From positions 239,538,415 to 239,602,414 of the forward strand of contig NC_133656.1 in assembly GCF_009905375.1 (NCBI RefSeq): 64,000 nucleotides of DNA, given 5' to 3'. The stretch is from Apium graveolens. Taxonomy: Eukaryota; Streptophyta; Magnoliopsida; Apiales; Apiaceae. The notes beneath the pieces are model-generated. The model was given only the letters and a program-made list of their open reading frames with translations. It did no database searches and was not told where the DNA came from. The number at the start of each line of letters is the position of its first letter. The stretch's first letter is position 1. Positions 21,837 to 33,250 of the stretch are shown here, one piece after another. The position numbers and the translations under genes were made by a program.

Positions 21837-23080
21837 ATGGAGCATTTTAATGGACTGGTTTTACTTCTAATTTTATCGGTAGCCATGGCGAGATGTGTCA
21901 ATGCACAGTGGTCTAATGCTCATGCAACCTTCTATGGAGAAGCTGATGCTTCTGGTACAATGGGTAAGAACCAAATCCCCTGTAAAGTGTTTTTCTTGGT
22001 GTATGTTTCGTAATTTTGTAGGCTGATGGAAACTTCGATTTGTAATGTAGGAGGAGCTTGTGGATACGGAAATCTTTATAGCCAGGGCTATGGTACAAGC
22101 ACAGCTGCACTGAGTACTGCTCTATTCAATACTGGCCTCACTTGTGGAGCTTGTTTTGAGATCAAATGTGTAAATGTCAAGTGGTGTCTCCCTGGATCCA
22201 TTACTGTGACTGCAACAAACTTTTGCCCTCCAAACAGTGCTCTTCCGAACGATGCTGGAGGATGGTGTAATCCTCCGTTGAAACATTTTGATCTTGCACA
22301 ACCTATATTTTTGCGCATGGCTCAGTACAAAGCAGGGATCGTCCCTGTCCAATACAGAAGGTATACTTGAATACATAGCTTGTATTTCTGCACAAGTATC
22401 AATCATATCCAATAAATACCGTCTAGGGCAGTGTCTGAGGAGGTATAGTGTACATAGTCTTACCCTCATTCCAAAAAATGAAGAGGCTGTTTCCTCAACA
22501 GACCCTTGGCTTGTGTGTGCACAAATATGTGTTTACAAGGTAAACAATGATATATAGAAGTAAAAGTAGGCGAGACAATGATAAAGAATGATACAATACC
22601 TAAACCCATGGTTTTCTTCACATGGGACTTACCTATGCCGTAAAAAACTTCACTCATTGGATCACTTAAACCCTTTCCTCCCAGATCTGGAGGTCACTAG
22701 TATGTACGTTGTAAATAAAAATCCTGAAATTTAAGACTAATGTGGTACTCCATTACATCTTTTACAGAGTTGCTTGCAGAAAGAGGGGTGGGATCAGATT
22801 CACTATCAATGGACACTCGTACTTCAACCTAATACTAGTAACCAATGTCGCGGGGGCTGGTGATGTTGTGTCTGTCGCCATCAAAGGCTCCAGAACTCGA
22901 TGGCAACCATTGTCTCGCAATTGGGGCCAAAACTGGCAGAGCAATTCCTTCCTGAATGGTCAAGCTCTCTCTTTCAAGGTCCGGACAAGCGATGGACGCA
23001 CTGTTGTTTCCAGCAATGTAGCTCCTGCTAACTGGGGTTTTGGCCAAACTTACTCTGGCAAACAGTTCAGAGTGCTCTGA
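21837..23080 (+). CDS. EXPA: alpha-expansin, three exons, complete
   Basis: Exons 21837-21963, 22051-22360 and 22768-23080 join in phase (introns begin GTAAGA and GTATAC, end GTAG and ACAG) into 249 residues, the usual expansin length. Residues 1-23 are a signal peptide ending N-A before Q-W-S. The double-psi barrel domain has G-A-C-G-Y-G (44-49), a regular set of cysteines and the H-F-D motif (121-123). The insertion W-C-N-P-P just before H-F-D marks the alpha class. The C-terminal cellulose-binding-like domain starts after R-K-R-G-G and ends near W-G-F-G-Q-T-Y. Expansins are secreted and loosen cellulose-xyloglucan contacts at acid pH without hydrolysis, allowing wall extension. The start is the ATG at 21837. 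No break is seen, so the gene should be functional. Which clade or tissue it serves cannot be told. Confidence 0.93.
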
Positions 23081-23607
23081 ACTCATTTTACTCGTCGGAA
23101 TAACTAAAAACCACCGGCATTTGAAGCTTGTACTTCACTAGTTTATACACTAATTGAATATGCTATATAGCAAATACTTAATAGTTTTTGTGAGTGAGTA
23201 TCATATTGATCAAGGGCACTTTTTAGAACGGCCCTGATCAAATGATTCAAGTTTTCTTTACTCATGGAGTGCTGATTGTAAGCAGCACCATTTTGCACAC
23301 CCTGATCAAAGGGATTGTGCCATCATTTAGTAGTACATTTTATGTTCTTGGTGATGTATTTGAACTTTGTAACCATCTTTATTGGTATAAACTTTGTCAC
23401 CATACTTCTGTGCTCAAGATCTATTTACATTTATTAAAGCAATAAGCAAAAACCAGTTGGTGAATGGTGAATTCTTATGCACTCTTTTGTTAAAACAGTT
23501 GGTGAAATTCTGATAAAGCTTGCAATCTATTATAAATCATGTAGTATGCAACAGCAGAAGAATCAGACGTTCCTGTTAACATCTCCACTAATCGTTGAGG
23601 TTCTCGG
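23081..23607. other. expansin 3' flank, no further gene
   Basis: Contains the likely 3' UTR and AT-rich DNA. No polyadenylation site can be fixed and no repeat was recognised. Confidence 0.4.
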
Positions 23608-23930
23608 TAAACTGAAGCATTTCATAGGCACATCGCATAAGCAGATACTGCAATTCATTCTGCTACTTGCCACATTGCATCTAGAACTCAGTGGTGCAAC
23701 TTCTGGGTAAAACTGAAACATTTTGCAGGAACACTGCATAAATACTCATAAAACTGAAGCATTTCATAGGCACATCGCATAACCAGATACTGTAATTCAT
23801 TCTGCTATGTGCCACATTGCATCTATAACTCAGTGTGCAACTTCTCGGTAAAACTGAAACATTTTGCAGGAACACTACATAAATGGATACTGCGATTCAT
23901 TCTGTTACGTGCCATCTAGAATCAGTGTGC
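23608..23930. repeat. tandem duplication, about 142-bp period
   Basis: The unit containing ACTGAAGCATTTCATAGGC, CAGATACTG, CATTCTGCTA, GCCACATTGCATCTA and ACTGAAACATTTTGCAGGAA starts at about 23611 and again at 23753. A partial third copy runs to about 23930. It is a direct repeat without coding potential. Confidence 0.85.
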
Positions 23931-24934
23931 CAACACTGCAGCCCTGTTGCAGCTTCTGAATTGCGTACAAAAACAGTTGTGTAATGTGTTACATTTGATA
24001 CTGAGGAAAGGTTTACATATATGGTCCATTTTGTGCAGAAAGATTATAAGAGAAAAAAGATTTGCATCAAATGTAGAAGACAGAACACAGAATATATACA
24101 CCAAATCAAGATAAAAAGACGGAACAAATAAAATACTACCGAAAAGAAAGTACACAGATAAGTTTGTTCTTCAGGATTCAAACACAAGTAGAGTACAATC
24201 ATCAAATAAGCACTTCGTGCATAATCTATTCAAAACATAAGCTTCAAAGTACTGAAGATACAAGGTTCAGGAACTCCATTCTCAGCTATTAACGGAGGAT
24301 TTAGTTCAAAACATCATTTACTATTTTAGCTAATAGAAATTAGAGTAAAAAGAAAATATACAAAATCTTTGAATAAAAATTGTATACTGCTATGCTACAT
24401 CAAGGAGGTAAGAGCTGTTAAACACAGCATGCTACGAGGAGCAGGCACGTTAACAGCTGTTAAACACGGTAGAGGTTTGTGTGAAATCTCCGCTCCATAT
24501 CTAATTCCAATCACCAGCTTGGTTGGCAATTTGCAATCAAAAAGCCTTCTCCATCCAAACAACAAATTCATCAACCTTACCCTGCAACTACAAACATTTG
24601 CTAAAATTATTTTATTAGTCGGACTCGGATACTATCGAGACTTATCTTACCTAGTCAAGTCTAACATATCTCTTAAAAAACAATGTACATTCTACATCTT
24701 TCTTTGCAAAAAAAACAACTATTTGCAGGCTACGTGCCTTGCAATTTAATCTACATGAAAAATTGTCACTAACTATGACACAACAAAAATTGTGAATCAT
24801 ATATACCAAACAAGTTGCTACTACAAAATCTAAGTACAAAAAAATTAATAAAATTCTAGCTTTCTATCACATAATATGCTCAAAAAGGAACAATTGTACA
24901 CCTACACGGTGAAAAGGTACGGTTCTAAAATTCA
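23931..24934. other. AT-rich region, possible 3' part of a minus-strand transcript
   Basis: A minus-strand segment beginning after a TTGCAG near 24583 reads an open G-K-V-D-E-F-V-V-W-M-E-K-A-F followed by a stop. It may be a terminal exon of a transcript starting at 25.6 kb, but the family is unknown and the link is a guess. Otherwise nothing is seen. Confidence 0.25.
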
Positions 24935-25210
24935 AGGATTCGCTGGTTCAAATTTTAACATCAACAAGGTCATTATTCATTAAGCACATAAATAAACACA
25001 ACGTTCATAATAACAATCTCTAATTGCATAATAGTAGTATTAGATCAATTAAACAAATTCGAAAGAAGAGCTAATTAATTCAATGCTCCATGGGTTCACT
25101 AATTCAAATTTTAACATTAACAAGGTCATTAAGCACATAAATAAACACAACGTTCATAATAACCATCTCTAATTGCATTATATTAGATCAATTAAACAAA
25201 TTCGAAAAAA
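24935..25210. repeat. direct duplication of about 130 bp
   Basis: ATTTTAACATYAACAAGGTC, TAAGCACATAAATAAACACA and ACGTTCATAATAAC through TTAGATCAATTAAACAAATT occur twice in order, starting at about 24953 and 25098. The copies are about 90% alike by eye. Confidence 0.8.
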
Positions 25211-25394
25211 CAACCTTATAATAACTAATTAAAAATATAAAATATTAATAAATCATAAAAAATAATCACACATAAACTACTAAAATCATATAAAATTCAC
25301 AAGCATGCATATAAAACTCTTTAATCACAAAACTAAACAACAATTAAAAAAAACGAATAAATTGTGATTATTTAATTGGGGGAACAGTCCGCTT

Positions 25395-25640
25395 CAACCA
25401 TCATCGCCGATCAATTAAAATCGATCGGAACATTCTCCGGTTGCAGACAGTCTTCATCGCGGCGATGAAGAGATCAAATACGATGATACGAGGATGTAAG
25501 AATCGCCGGCAGTGAAGACTGGGCAATTCATAAACAAACAAACGAATCGCCGGAGAGTAATCTCGTAATCGCCGCTCGGATAAGATCAAGTAGTGTTGGT
25601 TTTGTTTTAGGGTTTTGGTGTGGTTTTATAGATACGTTTG
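25395..25640 (-). ncRNA. candidate transcript start on the minus strand, only short ORFs
   Basis: On the minus strand a TATA-like CTATAAAAC (about 25630) is followed by AAACCCTAAAAC and a GC-richer stretch. It looks like a plant 5' UTR with ATGs opening only frames of about 25 and 18 codons. The rest of the strand to 24.6 kb is AT-rich like an intron. It could be a leader exon of an unrecognised gene, a non-coding RNA, or a promoter relic. No product can be named. Confidence 0.3.
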
Positions 25641-25733
25641 GGGCGGTTTAGTCGAGTGGGTCAGTTTTGATGTGGACTTTGTTTGTTGGGCTTTAACCCG
25701 TAATTAAATCCCTATACCCTTAAGGGTTTGGTT

Positions 25734-26630
25734 CGTTGGGTGGTATCGGGTTGGAATCAGGAATCGGGTTAAGCTGGTATGAGTTTGGAACATGATACTT
25801 GATATCAGTTGTTTGGTTCAAAATAGGATAAGAATATATCTCTTTGATAAATTAATTGGAATCAACAATCAAAAGACATTTAATTATTATTTTTTGTTAA
25901 TTCATTATTTTATTATTAAAATCTAAAATTATACACGATCACTTGACAATCATAATTAGTAAGACTAAAAATATAATTTTTTTGAAAAATACCTAAGGTT
26001 AAAGATATTTTACAAATATACTATAATTTTTTAAAAAAATTGCAAAAATACTTTTTTATTTAAAAGAAATGCTATTTTCCAAATTTTTTACGAAAATACT
26101 GTTTAATGCAACTTGATTCAATTAGATGCAATTTTCGACGAATTTATGTCACTCCATGTAACCTCAAATGCAACAAAAAAAACTTGATTCAACTAATTGT
26201 ATGTCTGCTTGATTTTGGTTGATTCTATATTTTTACCAAAAAAATTAGAGGATAGTAAAATTGCAAAAAGAAATAAATAAAAAAAGCTAGTATTTTTGAT
26301 AATTTTTCTTATTAAAATATGAGTTTATAAATATTTTTACGTAGTATTTAAGAAAATTAAATATACATTCACATTTTTTATTCATCAATATTAAAACTAG
26401 AGCTAAAAAAAGAATTATACTTTAGTTAAAAAGAAAGACTAGAGAAAATAATGAAAATGATACCTAAGAGTTTGATTTAGCTCATACTCACCTATTCACA
26501 TGGATTTCTAAACCCCATACCTCATGGATTTCAGGAATGGGTTTTAAAACAAAATTTTTTTAACCAAACACCTGGTATGGGTTTTCTCCATTCCAACCTC
26601 ATACCCAGATTTATTGAACCAAACACCCCC
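25734..26630. mobile_element. Harbinger/Tourist-like element, 897 bp
   Basis: The left end GGGTTTGGTTCG and the reverse complement of the right end (GGGGGTGTTTGGTTC) match, with subterminal GGTTGGAAT shared. Both flanks are TAA (25731-25733 and 26631-26633), the 3-bp target typical of PIF/Harbinger. No transposase is present. Confidence 0.7.
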
Positions 26631-26665
26631 TAAAACATACTCCTACAAACTGTTTACCGATAAGT

Positions 26666-26905
26666 AATCGAACTTATGTCAACTATTTTCAAATTATTAA
26701 GCACGTCAATTATTTGAGATAAAAAATACTTTTAGTTAAACTTTTATAACATTAAGTATTGAGTTAGAACTTATTTATTTATATAAGAATCGAACTTATG
26801 CCAACTATTTACAAATTAAACATATCAACCACTTGAGTTAGAGACACTTTTGGTTAAACTTTTATAACATTAAATATTGAGTTATAACTTATTTATTTAC
26901 ACGAG
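26666..26905. repeat. 122-bp tandem duplication
   Basis: AATCGAACTTATGYCAACTA starts at 26666 and 26788, and both copies run through TTTTATAACATTAARTATTG to AACTTATTTATTT. A weaker third relative lies near 27000-27110. No coding potential. Confidence 0.8.
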
Positions 26906-27885
26906 ATGTCTTGCCTTATATTAAATTTTATATTTATTTTAATATTTATATAAAACATAATGATTTGAGAGTTGATTGAATAACTCATTTTGATATGCTA
27001 ACTTTATACTTATAACAAACATATGACTTCAACCAATTGAGCTAGAAGTTTATTTGGTTAATTGGTTAAATTTTGATAAAATCAAGTATTGAGTTACATA
27101 TTTCTTTCTTTATTTTGGGTGATTAAACCTATATAATTCAATATTTATATAGAATAAAATTATTCTAAAACTTTGGTAATTAGTTGATTACAATATAATA
27201 ACTTTACACTCGTGTGCAACAACGAGATTATATTTTTTTTAATTTACACATTCAATAAATAACTTCTTGTTGATAATATATTATCATATTACCTTGTTGA
27301 TAATATCTTATTATATAATAATAATTTATTAATTATTGAAAATCGGATAATTAACTCACATCGAGATACTAACTTTATACTCGTGTAATAACTAAGGGTA
27401 TATTCAATCTGAATCGAGTCGAAAACTGCCAGGCTCGTACTCGATTAAAAATGTTCGGGTTCGAGCACGAATTCGAGTTCAACCGAACTTTAAATTTCTG
27501 TAATATATAATAGATGATGTCAAATATTACTGAATCTGACAATGTCATTAGCAATCAGTTAAGCTTGGGGCCAACCCTAAGTAAGTTGTATTGTTATCTA
27601 AATTTGTATTCCGTACTTGTAACACTTAAAGTTTGTAAAAATGCAAAGGAGCAGACTGTAGTCTTTTTCCTAAAACAGTATCAAGCCTAAGGATTCTATC
27701 TAAAAGAAGATCAAGAAGATCATGCCTCAGAAGAATTTTGAAGAAGTTTGGAGTTGAATAAATCTGTTTGGAGAAAAATATTTTAAGTCAAGATCTCTAT
27801 GAGTCACATATTTAATGTTACAGAGAAGTCATTCGAGAACTCCAGAATGACTTATCAAGAAGTCATTCAAACTCCAAAGATTACC
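26906..27885. other. AT-rich DNA leading into a copia LTR
   Basis: No gene. From roughly 27560 the base composition and phrases change toward those of the LTR that ends at 28915, but I cannot find its TG start. Confidence 0.4.
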
Positions 27886-28042
27886 GACAGATAAGCAATA
27901 TCTACTTGACAGATGAGCTATATATCCACTCGATGGATGAATAACATCTACTCGACAGATGAGCAATATCTACTCGACGGATAAGCTATACATCTACTCG
28001 ATGGATGAGCAATATCTACTCAACGGATAAGCAATATCCACC
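27886..28042 (+). repeat. 22-24-bp tandem repeat in the copia LTR
   Basis: Seven units of the type GACAGATGAGCAATATCTACTC, alternating 22 and 24 bp (the longer form reads AGCTATA). They lie in the U3 part of the LTR, about 480 bp before its TATA box. Such arrays can act as enhancers in LTRs; that role here is inference. Confidence 0.88.
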
Positions 28043-28967
28043 AGGAATAGAGAAGTCAGAAAAGCTACTCGAGAACTCAAAAAGATATCTACAAGTCATT
28101 CCTTCACTAGAGAACTCAGAGTTATCGACAAGTCTATATCCATTCGAGAACTCAGAGATATCTACAAGTCAAGTGAAGTTATGAAGACTAGAGATCTCGA
28201 TGAGCTGAAGACCTCTACAAGCCAAACTCATCATGGAGTACTAGAGATCTCGATAAGCCTTTGTACTTATTGAGATATCAAGTGTTCAAATGAATCAAAC
28301 TGGAGATCTCGAAGTACAGTCTCAAAGTACAGAATTGCAGATCAGTTTAGTATCCAAGATAAACAATCAACAAATAATCCAACAGCTGGATTAACAAGTC
28401 TACAAAAAGCATCTTGAAGTGTGTGCAAGATCAATGGCAAAGATTAACTGACAGAGGAGGATTAAAGTAAACACGGGATGCTAAAGATATGCTAAGCCAG
28501 AAATGGAAAATTTACTTTTCTATAAATAGAAATGACAAGTGACAGTTTAGAAAAGCTAATAGCATATTTATTATCCACGGTGTATACCAGCAGTTAACTG
28601 AGCTATAAATTTAACCCTGATCCTCTAGTTAGAAGTAACAATTTAGATCAAAAATTCTTGTAACACTCTCGAGAAGAAGCTGAGCTCTTTAACTTCAAAG
28701 AGCTTAGAAATTTTGTAGCAAAGCATCTTAATTTTTAATACAAAAATTAAGTGAGTTTTGAAGATCCGTGTTCTTTATTTTATGCAAGTTTAATTTCTGC
28801 ATGAACACCTTTCTATACAAGATTTAATTTACTTTGTTCAACCATTATCTTTCAAGAAAATCCTAAAATCAGAAAAACACATTCACCCCCCCTATGTGTG
28901 ATTCATTACCTAACAAGTGGTATCAAAGCAAAATCTGAAAGCAAAAAAATTCAAGATCTTGGAAGAA

Positions 28968-30809
28968 TGAATACACATAAAATTAGTAGCATCAAAATCC
29001 CTACCTTTGACAAAGCTAACTACACTCTTTGGAAAAAAAATGATGTTGTTTATCAAGATGGTCAATCCACTCAACACTCAGATCCTCAAGAATGGACCCT
29101 TCATTCCCGTGGTAAGGGTTGAGGAATCTACAGATGGACACATTGTCATACCAGCTCATTATGCTCCAAAAGATCCTGCTGAGTATATTGATCCTGAAAA
29201 GGAGAAGGTTTCCCTGGATAACAGTTTACAATTGATATTGATTGAGTCACTTGACAATGTGATGTACAACAACATTGTTAACTGTGACACTGCTAAGAAA
29301 ATATGGGAGAAGATTGAAATACTATGTGAAGGAACTGAGGAAGTTAGATCTAATCAAAGAAGGATACTGATTTCACAATATGAGGGTCTCATGGCTAAGC
29401 CCAAGGAAAGCAATACTGAAGTGTTTGAACGATTTAATAAGCTGATAAATCACTTGCAGCTTCATGACAAGTACTATGAAGTTGAAGAAGTGAATCTAAA
29501 GTTCTTGCTTACTCTTCCTGATCATTTGGAACAAAAAATCTCAGCAATCAGGGAAGGGAGAGACTTGAGCAGGATAACTCTGGAAGTTTTATATGGAATC
29601 CTCAAAACTTATGAACTAGAGATGATTCAAAGGCAATCGCTGAGATCTGGTCAAGGACATGTTGTGGATGGCTCAAGTGCTCTAATTGTTAATGAAAGCC
29701 AAACATCCAATGGTGAACCAAGATCTCATATCTCAGTCGCCTCAACAAGTGAGCAGAGAACAATTGATTCACAGGAGCAAGTCATACTAGAATTGGAAAG
29801 TGATGAGTTCTACACTCTTGAAGAACTGGATGAGCTAGATCAGTCAATGGCCTATCTGACTAGAAAGTTCTCTAACATTAGAGTAAGGAAGCCAAGATAC
29901 TTCAAAAGTAAAGGACAGTCTTTTAACAAAGACATGAGCTGGAAAGAGAAAAGGAAGTACAATTCTGATAGCAAAAGTGGTTACAAAACTGGATCTGTTG
30001 ACAGATCTAATATAAGGTACTTCAACTGTGATGAACTAGGCCACTTTGCTACAGAATGCAGGAAAACCAAGAAGGCAGAGAAAGATAAGGCTTATCTTGA
30101 ACTTGAAGCAAAGTATGAAGCTCTTCTGAAGAAACAACAAAGCAAAGCTTATATTACAGAAGGTAAAAGTTGGGATGATTCTGAAAATGATGAAGATGGA
30201 GAACTTGGAAACTATGCACTCATGGCCTTGGAGCAAGGAGAATCATCCTCGTCTAAATCACAGGTACCAACTCCTACCTTCACTGATTTAAATGTGAATC
30301 AATATAAGGAAACTGTTGAAAAGATGAGCACAAAAATGTTTCACATTCATACAAGCATGGTTGCTGCTAATGAAGAAGTTAGCAGATTAACAAAGTTAAA
30401 TGAGAAGCTTGAAAGTGAAAAATAAGAAGCTGAATTGTTGATAGTGGATCTTGAAACCTTGAAACAAGAAAATGGCTATCCGAAAAACAAGCTCAAGTGT
30501 GCAAATGAGATTGAATCTGTGCTAAGAGAAAAACTGGAGAAAAGTGAAGTAAAGTTGAAGTCCTTCAAGAATGTATCTGAATTGGTTGGTCAGTACCATG
30601 AGAAAAACAAACCATGTGCAAACATTGCCATTGGTCTTGATTATAATACCTTAAATAGAAAGAAGAAAAACACTGATGACAGAGGAAAAGCAACAAAGAT
30701 TGAAAATGTTCCAACAATGCTGAAAAATGTTAGGTCACCAGTATTTAAGACTTGTGAGGTAAACTTCAGTGAAGAAAAAATTGATTATCAAGCAAGAAAT
30801 TGCAGATGA
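28968..30809 (+). pseudogene. gag of the SIRE-like copia element
   Basis: Translation begins at the Met at 28968, shifts frame near 29060 into the frame of 29007-30425, and passes a TAA at 30423 to continue in phase to 30809. The capsid part has the I-P-x-F-D-K-x-N-Y-x-x-W start of copia gag (UBN2 family). The nucleocapsid motif at about 30017 keeps C, H and C of the CCHC zinc knuckle (N-C-D-E-L-G-H-F-A-T-E-C), but the first Cys is replaced by Tyr, so zinc binding is probably lost. A Glu/Lys-rich coiled-coil extension follows, as in SIRE-type gag. The product would form the particle. Confidence 0.8.
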
Positions 30810-31958
30810 TGATAATGAAAAGAAGAATGCATATTCAATTCAATCTTCCAAGGCTGAAGAAAATCTTATGGACAACCAAAGTACCAAGACTCTTGTCAAA
30901 GAAACCAAGATTGAAGATGCAAGAAAGAAGAAGAAAAATAGAAGTGGAAGAATGGGGAAAAAAAAGCAATAATCTGAACTATGTTACAGATATTCCTGGC
31001 AAGAAGTGTGAAATATGTAGTTCTATAAATCATCTAACTCATCTTTGTAAAAAAAGTGTTAGTAAGCCAACTAAAGGAATTTGCAAATACAATGAAGCAG
31101 ATTTAGATGATCCCTACTCATTCTGTGATAAGTTTGATTGCATCCCTTGTAACTTGAAAGTGATGAAGAGTTGCCACAAACTGAGAGTAGACCTCAAAGA
31201 AACAAAAATTGAGTCTACATCAGAAAAGGAAAATGCACAACAATCATTGAACTCTATTTTATCTGAAACAAATCACTTTACTTCTGCTAAATCAGTTAAC
31301 AAGAAGAAAGTACCCAACACTGCTTGGGTTACTAAACATAACTGAATCTCATTATGTGCAGGGCAAAGTGAAGAAAGTCATATGGATCATTGACAGGATG
31401 TTCCAGACATATGACAGATAATAAGGCCCTGCTATCACACTTTGAGGAAAAAGCTGGCCCATTGGTGACCTTTGGAGACAACAATAAAAGATTCACAATG
31501 GGATATGGCAAGATTATTTCTGAAAATGTTGTCATCGATGATGTAGCACTAGTAGAGGTCTTGAGGTGAATCTTTTCAGTGTTAGCCAATTGGCAGACAA
31601 AGGCTTTGAAGTTTTATTCAACAAAGAAGAATGCACCTTTATCAGCAAGAAAACTGGTGAAATTGCTCTGGAAGGAGCAAGGAAAGGAAGCTTGATTGTT
31701 GCAGACTTGGACTCAACAAATAAGGATGGTATTTGTTGCTTCTACACCAAGGCGTCAGAAGAATAAAGCAAGTTATGACATAAGAAGTTGTCTCACTTGA
31801 ATTTCAAGGCAATTAACAACTTAGTCAAAAAGGAGTTAGTGAGAGACATGCCCAAGCTGGAGTTTGCTCAAGTTGAAGTCTGTGAAGCTTGTCAAAAAGA
31901 AAAGATGAAAAGATCTAGTAACAAGTCAAAAACTGTGAATTCTATTAGTGCACTCTAA
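30800..31958 (+). pseudogene. gag-pol junction, protease relic and pre-integrase fragment of the copia element
   Basis: The frame 30800-31345 has a C-x2-C ... H-x3-H/C cluster (K-C-E-I-C near 31006) of the extended SIRE-type gag. Past a stop at 31343 a protease relic (W-I-I-D ... H-M-T-D style, about 31383) has lost its coding frame. The pre-integrase region then reads F-S-V-S-Q-L-A-D-K-G-F (about 31575) and an H-x-x-L-S-H-L-N ... C-E-A-C zinc region (about 31790-31900). Sequence similarity ends at about 31958, within the integrase start. Confidence 0.7.
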
Positions 31959-32104
31959 ATTTTACATTCGTGACACAATATAAATTTAAGGATGTTCGTT
32001 GTTACAGTAGTCTTTCTAACATGAACCACATAATATGGTATGGAACAACACGCAAATATCGTAAAAGTACACAAAAATGTCAATTTTTTTATAAATAAAG
32101 CTAG

Positions 32105-32133
32105 CCCGTGCCTTGCACGGGTAATAAAGCTAG
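32105..32133 (+). mobile_element. Helitron-type 3' end
   Basis: A perfect 7-bp hairpin (CCCGTGC, 3-nt loop, GCACGGG) is followed by eight bases and then CTAG, the CTRR pattern that ends plant Helitrons. The matching 5' TC end upstream was not found, so the element may start in or before the truncated copia element. Confidence 0.6.
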
Positions 32134-32776
32134 TTTTAAGAATATTATAAAATATAGTTTTGTAATTTATTTTTAAAATTTTCTTTTTCTGTATAAAAAT
32201 TTAAATATTATATTTTTATTTAAAAGAAAAAGATATTTAAAATTATTTAGAGAACCATATTTTACGGGGGCCTTAAAATACGTGCCGATTCTCCGTCCCC
32301 TAAACAACCCAGTGACTCAGTGAGACTGAGGGAGTATTAGAGCATCTCCAACGGTATTTGCTATAACTGGTTGGTTAAATTGGACATGTAGAACAATATG
32401 TAAAATTTGTTGAACCTGTAAGTAGGGTTGTACAGCTAATCTGTTCAATCGCACAAATCGCTCGCACCGCTCGCAATTGCACTGCTCTTTGCGGATGACC
32501 GCAGAATGCGGATCAATTGCGATTTGAAATTACAGGAACCGCAACAGTCCGTGCATTAACTTCAGATTTGATTTTCAAATAATTGCAAAAGTCGAACCGT
32601 AACCGCAAAATGCTATATATTTATATTATATTATAATAATCGGAATGAGGTATATTTTGGTATGCTCTTTTTTGGTTGCTTTGGTTATCCCCATTTATGA
32701 CCGTCGGATCTTTTTAATCAAGTGATCAGGACCGTTAGATCTAAATACTAAAATAATATACACTACTCAAGTTTAT

Positions 32777-33140
32777 AGGTTCGAATCCCGCCAACAACAA
32801 ATATTTAGACTATTTTTTTATACTACTCAATCTCCGAGGTTTGAAACTCGCCAACAACAAATCTTTATGTTATTATTTATATGTTATCCAAATTTCAGGT
32901 TCGAATTTAACCAACAATAAATATTGATATTATTATTTATAAATATACTAATAAGTTTAATGGTTTCTAGGTTCGAATCCCGCCAACAACAAATATTTAT
33001 ACTATTATTTTACACTACTCAAACTCCCAAGTTCGAAACTCGCCAATAACAAATATTTATATGCTATCCAAATTTTAGGTTCGAATCCCACCAATAACAA
33101 ATATTAATATTATTATTTATAAATATATTAATAAGGTTAA
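32777..33140 (+). repeat. tandem array with GGTTCGAATCCCGCC motifs
   Basis: Six monomers of about 50-72 bp each start AGGTTCGAATCCCGCC or a variant and continue AACAACAAATATTTAT. They form two copies of a three-monomer higher-order unit of 192 bp (first monomers at 32777 and 32969). GGTTCGAATCC is the tRNA B-box core, but no A box or cloverleaf is seen. Confidence 0.85.
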
Positions 33141-33230
33141 TGGTCTCGATCTCATCAATTATATACTATTTAATATGAATTAAAACAAATTTATTATAAT
33201 TTTGAAATAATATAAAAATATTAATGAAAA

Positions 33231-33250
33231 TGCACGGGTTGTAAATCTAG
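33231..33250 (+). mobile_element. possible Helitron 3' end inside the hAT-like element
   Basis: TGCACGGGTTGTAAATCTAG has the right half of the hairpin seen at 32105 and a CTAG terminus at the correct distance. The left half (CCCGTGC) is missing. Confidence 0.35.

Larger units (their letters stand above)
27560..31958 (+). mobile_element. truncated Ty1/copia element with long LTR (SIRE-like)
   Basis: An LTR of at least 1 kb with a TATA box (TATAAATAG, 28521) ends ACCTAACA at 28915. TGGTATCAAAGC, a copia primer site, follows two bases later (28918). Gag, protease relic and the start of the integrase region come next in copia order, then the element stops abruptly near 31958. No reverse transcriptase and no 3' LTR remain. 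The long gag with an extended Lys/Glu-rich C-terminal region resembles SIRE/Maximus-type copia. The left boundary is approximate. Confidence 0.75.

Noticed and set aside
32777..33140. tRNA gene cluster
   Set aside because: Only the B-box-like word repeats. Monomers of about 50-70 bp lack A boxes and cloverleaf pairing.
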